Shown here in pieces: positions 1 through 5,271 of a stretch of 6,786 nucleotides of DNA; the first letter of the stretch is position 1; every line of letters starts with the position of its first letter. Below the pieces are notes generated by a model. The model did not search any database, had not been told where the DNA came from, and saw only the letters and a list, made by a program, of their open reading frames with translations. Both the position numbers and the translations under genes were made by a program. This stretch comes from Bacillota bacterium (GTDB taxonomy: Bacteria; Bacillota; Clostridia; Oscillospirales; Ruminococcaceae): the NCBI GenBank assembly GCA_023391005.1, contig JAEWBS010000136.1, forward strand, positions 1 through 6,786. The letters run 5' to 3'.

Positions 1-23
1 TCTGTTACGGGTTCATTATGCAG

Positions 24-62
24 ATTATAATATCATTATATAACTTGTATACTAGAATTCAA
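24..62 (-). promoter_or_regulatory. Leftward promoter with an operator in its spacer
   Basis: Read on the minus strand, TTGAAT (62 down to 57) is followed by a 16-bp spacer and a perfect -10 TATAAT (40 down to 35). A second TATAAT lies at 29-24. The gene it would serve starts beyond the left edge, because the only nearby minus-strand ATG (16-14) meets a stop three codons later. The spacer holds CTAGTATACAAG (44-55 in minus sense), so a bound repressor would block RNA polymerase. The promoter match is seen in the sequence; its activity is inferred. Confidence 0.55.
44..55. promoter_or_regulatory. GTATAC-centred operator, GntR type (site A)
   Basis: CTTGTATACTAG is an almost perfect inverted repeat around GTATAC (47-52). 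It differs at one base from the core of the palindrome in front of dctP (991-1002, CTAGTATACTAG). As I recall, the Bacillus subtilis gluconate repressor GntR binds ATACTTGTATACAAGTAT; the 18 bases here centred on GTATAC match it at 14 positions. A GntR/FadR-family sugar-acid regulator is therefore the likely ligand, but no regulator gene is visible in the window. Confidence 0.55.
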
Positions 63-85
63 GACAAGTTACAACAAAATTTAAT

Positions 86-116
86 CCGCTTCTTTTGTAT
101 ACTTTGCTTGAAGCGG
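86..116 (-). terminator. Inverted repeat after the ycxB-like gene, weak terminator or extra operator
   Basis: CCGCTTC (86-92) and GAAGCGG (110-116) are perfect 7-bp inverted arms around a 17-base loop, lying 24 bases past the stop of the minus-strand gene. In the minus sense the hairpin is followed by ATTAAATTTTG, which is only a modest T-rich tail, so termination would be weak. The loop contains TTTGTATACTTT (94-105), a third GTATAC core, 50 bp from the one in site A. It may therefore be an auxiliary operator, but its flanks match the other sites poorly. Confidence 0.35.
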
Positions 117-139
117 CTAACGATTAAACTTATGGGGGA

Positions 140-697
140 CTATACTGCATTAGATCGACGGTGTCTGCAATCATGCAGTTGCGCCGTTGGCATAACGGCG
201 GATAAAAGTGTCCAGAGCGCGTCGGCGCCGGTCTCAATCTGTTCATTGGGCATCAGGTACGCGCGCGTGGGCGCGGCATACAAATAGATGCCCCGGTCGG
301 TGCGGTAAACGGCGAACAACGCGTCCCACCGGTAGGCGGCCTGCTCCTTATCGGCGGTTACCGTCACGCCGTCGTTTTGGTTCAGCCGCAGCGTATAGAC
401 TTGTCGGGGTTTGGTCAGGCCCAGTTTTTTGATCTGCGCGCGCACCGACCGTTCAAAGCTAACAAAATAAACGGCAGGCAGCAGGACGCCCACACCCAGC
501 AATACGCCGCCCAGCAGCGCGGCCTGCTCAACCCTGCCGGACTGAGAGAAGGCGATCAGCGAAAACAACAGCATAATGCCCGCGAAAATGGCGGGAGATT
601 TCCACCGGCGCTGCCGGACAAAGGTATCAAATAAGGCAAAATGTTTAAAAATGGCGCTGTCTATTTTGACAGCAACAGTAAAATCAGTCTTTTTCAT
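140..697 (-). CDS. YcxB-like small membrane protein (function unknown)
   Basis: This is a 185-residue protein. Two hydrophobic segments, about residues 35-51 and 59-80, follow a short polar N-terminus and predict two membrane helices. The remainder is a soluble domain of about 100 residues. Its pattern (YTLRLNQNDGVTV near 101-113, YRWDALFAVYRTDRGIYLY near 122-140, then AYLMPNEQ) resembles the YcxB-like C-terminal domain: a Trp-containing strand followed by an aromatic repeat and a 'liP' segment. The start ATG (697-695) has AGAGG (712-708) 10 bases upstream. It is transcribed away from the TRAP operon and has no obvious link to uronate use. The family call is from pattern memory; no catalytic residues are apparent, and a PH-like or signalling role would be speculation. 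Confidence 0.7.
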   Translation of the reverse strand: MKKTDFTVAVKIDSAIFKHFALFDTFVRQRRWKSPAIFAGIMLLFSLIAFSQSGRVEQAALLGGVLLGVGVLLPAVYFVSFERSVRAQIKKLGLTKPRQVYTLRLNQNDGVTVTADKEQAAYRWDALFAVYRTDRGIYLYAAPTRAYLMPNEQIETGADALWTLLSAVMPTAQLHDCRHRRSNAV

Positions 698-735
698 TAA
701 AGTGGAACCTCTCTTTTTAATCGACTTTAAGTTTC

Positions 736-741
736 ATTATA
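736..741 (-). promoter_or_regulatory. Possible -10 box for the ycxB-like gene
   Basis: On the minus strand 741-736 read TATAAT, a perfect -10, 38 bases upstream of the ATG at 697. At 16-18 bp spacing the -35 region is only GTTTTT or CGTTTT, a weak match, and no TG extension is present. The position suits a short leader carrying AGAGG at 712-708. Confidence 0.35.
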
Positions 742-910
742 TGAATTGAATTTCCGCAAAAACGAGGGGTTTAAAGCTTGTTTGGTGCTTGAACAGGTTG
801 TTTAGGATGTAATTGGACAAGCATCTGTAAAATTTAGTCAGAGATTTTAAAATGCAATTTTTAGTGCAGCGTAACAAAATTCTTCAAGATTTGTATCTAT
901 AATTACTACC

Positions 911-920
911 ATTGTACAAT
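911..920. repeat. Perfect 10-bp palindrome ATTGTACAAT
   Basis: ATTGTACAAT equals its own reverse complement. It lies about 81 bp (centre to centre) upstream of the main operator and just downstream of a TATAAT at 898-903. Its TTGTnnACAA form resembles half of a GntR-type site with a shorter core, so it could be a second regulator site. In such AT-rich DNA it could also be chance. Confidence 0.3.
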
Positions 921-931
921 TAAAATTAAAT

Positions 932-961
932 TTGGCAAGAGATCAAGCATCAAAATAGCGT
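932..961 (+). promoter_or_regulatory. Tentative promoter of the TRAP-uxu operon
   Basis: TTGGCA (932-937) matches the -35 consensus at five of six bases. With an 18-bp spacer, TAGCGT (956-961) keeps the first T, the A and the last T of a -10. Transcription would begin near 968, placing the 20-bp palindrome (987-1006) about 20-40 bases downstream as a roadblock operator. A competing -10 is TATACT (995-1000) within the palindrome, but it has no credible -35. The choice between them is uncertain. Confidence 0.3.
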
Positions 962-986
962 TTTACACAAAAATCCAAACTCTTTT

Positions 987-1006
987 TCTACTAGTATACT
1001 AGTAGA
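987..1006. promoter_or_regulatory. Perfect 20-bp palindromic operator before dctP (site C)
   Basis: Positions 987-1006 are a perfect palindrome, with no mismatch across ten base pairs on each side of the 996/997 axis. The core CTAGTATACTAG (991-1002) matches site A (44-55) at 11 of 12 bases, and the 18 bases 988-1005 match the remembered B. subtilis GntR operator at 14 positions. The site lies 82 bases upstream of the dctP start. A GntR/FadR-family sugar-acid regulator dimer is the natural ligand. It could not serve as an RNA hairpin terminator: only a long A/T-rich stem with a tiny loop is possible and no T-tract follows. Confidence 0.65.
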
Positions 1007-1022
1007 CGAAACAGGAGCCCAT

Positions 1023-1088
1023 ATGCTACATTTAAAGCACACCCAAACTTGCGCTACAGTTCCAAACTTGAATAGGAGGAAAAAGTAA
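1023..1088 (+). CDS. Possible 21-codon leader ORF coupled to dctP
   Basis: AGGAG (1013-1017) sits 5 bases before an ATG (1023). The frame stays open for 21 codons (begins MLHLKH, ends NRRKK) and stops with TAA at 1086-1088, sharing its last A with the dctP ATG (TAATG). Its last codons overlie the dctP Shine-Dalgarno. The arrangement is typical of translational coupling or a regulatory leader peptide. An open frame this short is not rare by chance, and the peptide has no run of one amino acid as in classical attenuators, so it is offered as a candidate only. Confidence 0.35.
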   Translation: MLHLKHTQTCATVPNLNRRKK

Positions 1089-2155
1089 TGAAAATGAAAT
1101 TGGTATCCGCTCTGCTTGCGGCAACAATGATACTCAGTCTGGCGGCCTGTGGTGGCGGTTCCAAGCCTGCGTCCTCGGCGGCGCCTTCCACCCCCGGCGC
1201 ACCTGCGAGCAGCACGGCGGGCGGCGTAGCCAACGACCCCAAGGTCACACTGACCTACGCGGAGGTTAACCCGCTTGATACGATTGTAGGCCAGACCGGC
1301 ACTGCGTTTAAGCAGAAGGTCGAGGAGCTCTCGGGCGGTTCGATCACCATCGACATTCAGGCCAGCGGTGTGCTCGGTTCTGAAAACGACGTGCTTGACT
1401 CGATCCTCGGCGGCGGCGACACGATTGATATGTCCCGTATTTCGGCCTTTGCGCTCACGAGCTACGGCGTTAAGAAGTCGACGCTGCTGTCGATTCCCTA
1501 CACCTTTGTCAACCGCCAGCATTTCTGGAACTTTGCCAACAGCGATCTGGCCCCCGAATTCCTCAACGAGCCGCAGGAGTTGGGCTTGGGCGTGCGCGGC
1601 ATTTTCTACGGCGAAGAGGGCTTCCGCCATTTCTTCACCGTCAAGCCGATCACCGGCTTGAAAGACCTTGCCGGCATGAAGCTGCGCGTTTCTAACGACC
1701 CGATTATGAACGGCATGGTTAAAGGCCTTGGCGCCAGCCCCACCGTCGTTTCGTTCACCGAGCTTTATTCCGCGCTGCAGACCGGCGTTGTTGACGGCGC
1801 CGAGCAGCCGATTGCCAACTACAAGTCCAACGCCTTCCAGGAAGTTGCCCCCACGCTGATTCTCGACGGCCACACGCTGGGCGCCATTCAGGTTATCATC
1901 AGCGACAAGGCCTGGGGCAAGCTGACCAAGGCGCAGCAGGACGTTCTGATGGAAGCCGGCGCGTATGCGCAGGACTTTAACGCCAAGATGTCCGAGGAGA
2001 AGGAGCAGGCGGTTCTGGCCGAGCTCAAAGCGGCCGGTGTCAACGTCATTGATGTGACCGATAAGGCTGAGTGGGTCGAAGCCTGCAAGGATATCATCGA
2101 GAGCAGCACCGCCGATCAGGCTGAGCTGTACAAAAAGATTGTCGATATGAAATAA
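1088..2155 (+). CDS. dctP: TRAP transporter solute-binding lipoprotein, probably for a sugar acid
   Basis: This 355-residue DctP-family protein captures the substrate outside the cell and delivers it to the DctQM permease. It begins with a lipoprotein signal peptide (residues 1-20, Lys-rich then hydrophobic) and lipobox LAAC with the acylated Cys at 21. A Gly/Ser/Ala/Pro-rich linker to about residue 47 tethers it to the membrane. Family marks follow: GEEGFRHFFTVKPI, then GMKLRVSND with Arg200, the position that in this family pairs with the substrate carboxylate, then FTELYSALQTGVVDGAEQP (223-241) followed by Asn244. The start at 1088 has AGGAGG at 1074-1079, 8 bases upstream. It is the first main gene of the operon and is followed by hairpins before dctQ. 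The family is near certain; a hexuronate or aldonate substrate is inferred from uxuA and the uxuB-like gene downstream. Confidence 0.93.
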   Translation: MKMKLVSALLAATMILSLAACGGGSKPASSAAPSTPGAPASSTAGGVANDPKVTLTYAEVNPLDTIVGQTGTAFKQKVEELSGGSITIDIQASGVLGSENDVLDSILGGGDTIDMSRISAFALTSYGVKKSTLLSIPYTFVNRQHFWNFANSDLAPEFLNEPQELGLGVRGIFYGEEGFRHFFTVKPITGLKDLAGMKLRVSNDPIMNGMVKGLGASPTVVSFTELYSALQTGVVDGAEQPIANYKSNAFQEVAPTLILDGHTLGAIQVIISDKAWGKLTKAQQDVLMEAGAYAQDFNAKMSEEKEQAVLAELKAAGVNVIDVTDKAEWVEACKDIIESSTADQAELYKKIVDMK

Positions 2156-2172
2156 GCGATTGCCTTTCTTTA

Positions 2173-2219
2173 GTGGTTGAACGATTATTCGATGCCGGGC
2201 AAACCTTAAGTTCAACCGC
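2173..2219 (+). repeat. Inverted repeat just after dctP
   Basis: GGTTGAAC (2175-2182) and GTTCAACC (2210-2217) are perfect complementary arms, extended outward by one G-U and one G-C pair. This gives a 10-bp stem with a 27-base loop. It starts 18 bases after the dctP stop and no T-run follows, so a terminator role is unlikely. It could stabilise the dctP message or be a protein site. Confidence 0.4.
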
Positions 2220-2281
2220 ATGCAAGCAAGATGACGTTATCAATCTGCGTGATACGTCAAACTGCTAAAAGTAAAACACAG

Positions 2282-2320
2282 AGAAAGAGGGCGCAGGGGA
2301 CAAGCCCCTGTGCCCTTTCT
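2282..2320 (+). terminator. Strong hairpin between dctP and dctQ, partial terminator or mRNA stabiliser
   Basis: The arms at 2289-2299 and 2305-2315 form an 11-bp, very GC-rich stem with one G-U pair and a 5-base loop (ACAAG). AGAAA (2282-2286) and TTTCT (2316-2320) can extend it past a two-base bulge. Only TTTCT follows, so it is an imperfect intrinsic terminator. In binding-protein transporter operons, such hairpins after the first gene commonly keep binding-protein mRNA above permease mRNA by partial termination or by blocking 3' decay. That role here is inferred. Confidence 0.65.
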
Positions 2321-2322
2321 AT

Positions 2323-2341
2323 CCACCTATATAGGAGGAGG
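2323..2341 (+). promoter_or_regulatory. dctQ ribosome site inside a small self-complementary element
   Basis: Two overlapping Shine-Dalgarno sequences, AGGAGG at 2333-2338 and 2336-2341, precede the ATG at 2349 by 10 and 7 bases. CCACCT (2323-2328) can pair with the first one across an ATAT loop with a single A-A mismatch; CCTATATAGG (2326-2335) is a perfect palindrome. The second Shine-Dalgarno remains partly free. The strong site decides the dctQ start at 2349 rather than the GTG at 2310, which lies within the preceding hairpin. Confidence 0.5.
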
Positions 2342-2348
2342 AGACCTT

Positions 2349-2867
2349 ATGCCCGCAATTTTTAATACGCTCGACAAATTCAAGCCGTTCTACGATAAGG
2401 CCTATAACGGTGTCATGCTCGTCTGCAAGCTGCTCTTGATTTTAGACATTGCGATCACCACGATGTCGGTCACCGGCCGATATGTCTCGTTTATTCCCGA
2501 CCCGTCCTGGAGCGAGGAGGTTGTTCTGACCTGCATGGTTTATATGGCGGTGCTCTCCGCGTCTCTGGCTATCCGCCGCGGCGCCCACATTCGGATGACC
2601 GCGCTTGATCCCTATATGCCCAAGAATCTGGTTAAAAGTCTGGACGTTCTCGCCGATGTGGCGGTTTTGATTCTGGCATTCATCATGATCACCGTCGGCT
2701 GGCGCTATGCCACCGGTATCGGTGCAAAGGGCACCTACGTGTCGATGCCGCAGGTGTCACGCTTCTGGATGTATTTCCCCATCCCGTTGGCGGGTGCCGC
2801 TATGCTCGTTTTTCAGCTTGAATCGCTCTATAACAATATCAAAAAATTTTTTGTGAAGGAGGACTAA
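2349..2867 (+). CDS. dctQ: TRAP transporter small membrane subunit (DctQ family)
   Basis: This 172-residue membrane protein shows four hydrophobic segments, at about residues 20-43, 57-75, 98-117 and 141-157, the usual count and length for DctQ. The family signature between helices 1 and 2 is clear: Trp54-Ser-Glu56-Glu57, then the helix ending in AIRRGAHI (74-81). A second mark is SMPQVSRFWMYFPIP before the last helix. DctQ pairs with DctM and is needed for Na+-driven import with the binding protein. The ATG at 2349 is chosen because of the twin AGGAGG sites; an in-frame GTG at 2310 would add 13 residues but has no ribosome site. Only 4 bases separate it from dctM, so the two are surely co-translated. 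Confidence 0.92.
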   Translation: MPAIFNTLDKFKPFYDKAYNGVMLVCKLLLILDIAITTMSVTGRYVSFIPDPSWSEEVVLTCMVYMAVLSASLAIRRGAHIRMTALDPYMPKNLVKSLDVLADVAVLILAFIMITVGWRYATGIGAKGTYVSMPQVSRFWMYFPIPLAGAAMLVFQLESLYNNIKKFFVKED

Positions 2868-2871
2868 AGGT

Positions 2872-4164
2872 ATGAGCGTACAGGCTATGGCAATCCTCGT
2901 GCTGTTGTCCAGCTTTTTTATTATGATTCTGCTGCGTTTTCCAATCGCTTATGCCGTTGCCCTCTCTTCGGTTTTGTGCCTGCTGTCTCAGGGACTGAAT
3001 CTGAGCACCGTCTGCCAGCATATGGTCAAGGGCATCAGCTCCTTTAGCCTGATGGCCGTCCCCTTCTTTATCACCATGGGCGTTTTGATGGGAACGGGCG
3101 GTATTTCTGAAAAGCTGATCGCGCTTGCGAACGCCTGCGTCGGCTGGATGCGCGGCGGTATGGCGATGGTAAACATCGTCGCGTCCTATTTCTTTGGCGG
3201 CATTTCAGGTTCGGCGGCTGCCGATACCGCCTCGATCGGCTCCATCATGATTCCGATGATGGTCGAGCAGGGCTATGACGACGACTTTTCCACGGCGGTT
3301 ACCATCACCTCCTCCTGCGAGGGACTCTTGGTTCCGCCCAGCCACAACATGGTTATCTATGCCACCACAGCGGGCGGCGTCTCGGTGGGTAGCCTGTTTC
3401 TGGCCGGTTATCTGCCCGGCGCGCTGCTGGCATTAAGTCTGATGGTGGGTTCTTACATCATTTCGGTCAAACGTAACTACCCCAAGGGCGACCCGTTTAG
3501 CATGAAGGAGCTCATCCGTCAGATGGGAACCTCGTTCTGGGCGTTGGCCGCGGTGCTCATCGTCGTCGTCGGCGTGGTGGGCGGTATCTTTACCGCGACC
3601 GAGTCAGCCGCGATTGCCGTTATCTACAGCCTGATCGTCAGCGTGTTTATCTACAAGGGTCTGGATTGGAAGGGTGTCTGGCGCGCCTTGGGCGATTGCG
3701 TTGATACGCTCGCTATTGTGCTGATTCTGATCTCTACCTCGAGCGTGTTCGGCTACTGCCTGACCACGCTGCACGTGCCTGAGATGGCGGCCAGTGCCAT
3801 TACGAGCCTGACCGATAACCCTATTATTCTCGCGCTGCTTATCAACCTGATTCTGCTGGTCCTCGGCTGCATCATGGATATGGCACCGATCATTCTGATC
3901 GCCACCCCCATTCTGCTGCCGCTGGCGCTGGATATTGGCATCAACCCTGTACAGTTTGGCATTATCATCGTGTTAAACTGCGGCATCGGCCTCTTGACCC
4001 CGCCTGTCGGCGCGGTGCTGTTCATCGGCTCCGCGGTCTCGAAGGTTCCGATGGAGCGCGTCGTCAAAGCGACGCTACCCTTTTATCTGTGCATGATCAT
4101 CACGCTGCTGCTGGTCACCTTTATTCCGGCCATCAGCATGGTGCTGCCCAACCTGTTCAAGTAG
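2872..4164 (+). CDS. dctM: TRAP transporter large membrane subunit (DctM family)
   Basis: This 430-residue, highly hydrophobic protein has a length typical of DctM, the subunit that carries the ion-coupled translocation path. Family motifs appear in order: GISGSAAADTASIGSIMIP (110-128), GYDDDFSTAVTITSS (134-148), VPPSHNMVIYA (154-164), FTATESAAIA (240-249), IMDMAPIILIATPILLP (334-350) and GIGLLTPPVGAVLF (371-384). The two halves each carry a re-entrant PP motif, as expected of the ion transporter superfamily fold. His158-Asn159 after the first PPS is a polar pair where family members usually have hydrophobic residues. AAGGAGG (2856-2862) lies 9 bases before the ATG and overlaps the end of dctQ. 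It is followed 18 bases later by uxuA. Confidence 0.95.
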   Translation: MSVQAMAILVLLSSFFIMILLRFPIAYAVALSSVLCLLSQGLNLSTVCQHMVKGISSFSLMAVPFFITMGVLMGTGGISEKLIALANACVGWMRGGMAMVNIVASYFFGGISGSAAADTASIGSIMIPMMVEQGYDDDFSTAVTITSSCEGLLVPPSHNMVIYATTAGGVSVGSLFLAGYLPGALLALSLMVGSYIISVKRNYPKGDPFSMKELIRQMGTSFWALAAVLIVVVGVVGGIFTATESAAIAVIYSLIVSVFIYKGLDWKGVWRALGDCVDTLAIVLILISTSSVFGYCLTTLHVPEMAASAITSLTDNPIILALLINLILLVLGCIMDMAPIILIATPILLPLALDIGINPVQFGIIIVLNCGIGLLTPPVGAVLFIGSAVSKVPMERVVKATLPFYLCMIITLLLVTFIPAISMVLPNLFK

Positions 4165-4182
4165 TTGAAAGGAGAGAGATTT

Positions 4183-5259
4183 ATGAAGATGACATTTCGC
4201 TGGTTTGGCTCTAACAGCGACAAGATTACGCTGCGCCAGATCAAGCAGATTCCCGGTACCTCGGGGCTGATGGGCCTTCTGGACAGGGCCGCCGGCGTGA
4301 TCTGGACCGAGGAGGATATCAAGGCCTATATCGACGAGGTGCACGCCGCCGGGCTCGAGTGCGAGGTCATTGAGAGCGTCAACGTCCACGAGGATATCAA
4401 AATGGGTCTGCCGACCCGCGACCAATATATCGAGAATTACCGCATCACGATCCGCAATTTGGCCAAATACGGCGTCAAGGTGATTGTCTATAACTTTATG
4501 CCGGTTTTTGACTGGCTGCGCACCGACCTTGCGCACCCGATCGAAGAGGATGGCTCGAACAGCCTGTATTTTGACGAAAAAGAATTGGGCAACATGACGC
4601 CGCTTGAGATTGTGCGCCGCACCGCCGAAAACAGCAACGGCTTCTCGCTGCCCGGCTGGGAGCCCGAGCGCTTGGCCGAGCTTGAGACGACGCTCAAACG
4701 CTACGAAGGTCTGACACCCGATATGCTGCGTGAAAATTACAAGTATTTTCTTGACGGCGTCATCCCGACCTGCGAGGAATGCGGCGTCATCATGGCCTGC
4801 CACCCCGACGACCCGGCCTGGCCCATCTTCGGCCTGCCGCGCATCGCGCACAGTATGGCCGATTTTGACAAGATCGTTAAGCTGCACGACTCGCCGAGCA
4901 ACACCGTCTGCCTGTGCACCGGATCATTAGGCTCCAACCCCGAAAACGATATTCCAGCGATCATCCGCCATTTTGGCGAGATGGGGCGCATCGGCTGCAT
5001 GCATGTGCGCAACGTTAAATATCTGGGCCATCATCATTTCCGTGAGGCGAGCCACCTCTCCTCCGACGGCGATCTCGATATGTTCGCGATCATGAAGGCC
5101 ATCTACGACACCTGCCCCAATACCTATGTGCGCCCCGACCACGGCCGCATGATCTGGGACGAAACCGGGCGGCCCGGCTACGGCCTGTATGACCGCGCGC
5201 TCGGCATCACTTATCTCAACGGCCTGTGGGAGGCCATTGACAAGATGTCCAAACAGTGA
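4183..5259 (+). CDS. uxuA: D-mannonate dehydratase
   Basis: This 358-residue enzyme converts D-mannonate to 2-keto-3-deoxygluconate in the cytosol with a divalent metal (Mn2+ or Fe2+). It has a TIM-barrel fold of the UxuA family, distinct from enolase-type mannonate dehydratases. Visible marks: MTFRWFGSN at the start, YNFMPVFDW (103-111), HPDDPAW (207-213), LCTGSLGSNP (244-253), HVRN (274-277) and RPDHGRMIW (317-325), followed by GYGLYDRALG. From the Streptococcus suis enzyme as I recall it, His207, Cys245, His274 and Asp319 should bind the metal, with His320 and a following Tyr catalytic; the spacings agree. AAAGGAGAG (4168-4176) supports the ATG at 4183 rather than the in-frame TTG at 4165; ATG 4189 is a less likely alternative. 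The length fits the Firmicutes branch, shorter than the E. coli protein. Confidence 0.96.
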   Translation: MKMTFRWFGSNSDKITLRQIKQIPGTSGLMGLLDRAAGVIWTEEDIKAYIDEVHAAGLECEVIESVNVHEDIKMGLPTRDQYIENYRITIRNLAKYGVKVIVYNFMPVFDWLRTDLAHPIEEDGSNSLYFDEKELGNMTPLEIVRRTAENSNGFSLPGWEPERLAELETTLKRYEGLTPDMLRENYKYFLDGVIPTCEECGVIMACHPDDPAWPIFGLPRIAHSMADFDKIVKLHDSPSNTVCLCTGSLGSNPENDIPAIIRHFGEMGRIGCMHVRNVKYLGHHHFREASHLSSDGDLDMFAIMKAIYDTCPNTYVRPDHGRMIWDETGRPGYGLYDRALGITYLNGLWEAIDKMSKQ

Positions 5260-5271
5260 GGAGGCGATCTT

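Larger units (their letters stand above)
698..1087. other. 390-base AT-rich divergent intergenic region
   Basis: This gap separates the leftward ycxB-like gene from the rightward TRAP operon and is clearly richer in A/T than the genes. From left to right it holds the Shine-Dalgarno and a TATAAT for the leftward gene (708-741), a stretch of roughly 745-890 in which I see nothing convincing, a rightward TATAAT without a good -35 (898-903), the palindrome ATTGTACAAT (911-920), a tentative rightward promoter (932-961), the 20-bp palindromic operator (987-1006), and a possible leader ORF (1023-1088). No RNA gene or known riboswitch is recognisable. Confidence 0.7.

Noticed and set aside
18..287. 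89-codon plus-strand frame at the left edge
   Set aside because: Its first half lies in AT-rich control DNA and its second half is antisense to the ycxB-like gene. No Shine-Dalgarno precedes the ATG.
898..903. Perfect TATAAT as a rightward promoter for dctP
   Set aside because: No acceptable -35 or TG extension lies at 16-18 bp spacing. In such AT-rich DNA a lone TATAAT is expected by chance, though it cannot be excluded as an alternative start.
954..968. cre-like (CcpA) sequence, GTAAAACGCTATTTT on the minus strand
   Set aside because: The central ACGCT fits, but the outer TG and CA bases of the cre consensus are missing or shifted by one base, so the match is too weak.
950..2221. Long (423-codon) minus-strand open frame opposite dctP
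   Set aside because: It is the antisense shadow of a GC-rich, codon-biased gene. It has no ribosome site, its protein shows no family features, and the plus-strand frame is a clear DctP.
2310..2348. GTG at 2310 as the dctQ start
   Set aside because: It lies within the 3' arm of the strong hairpin and lacks a ribosome site. The ATG at 2349 has two AGGAGG sites and gives a normal DctQ N-terminus.
4165..4182. TTG at 4165 as the uxuA start
   Set aside because: It directly abuts the dctM stop and contains the uxuA Shine-Dalgarno. Starting at 4183 gives the conserved N-terminus ending in RWFG.
4075..4887. 270-codon minus-strand open frame opposite the dctM end and uxuA
   Set aside because: It runs across two well-supported plus-strand genes, has no ribosome site and no recognisable domain, and is a codon-bias artefact.
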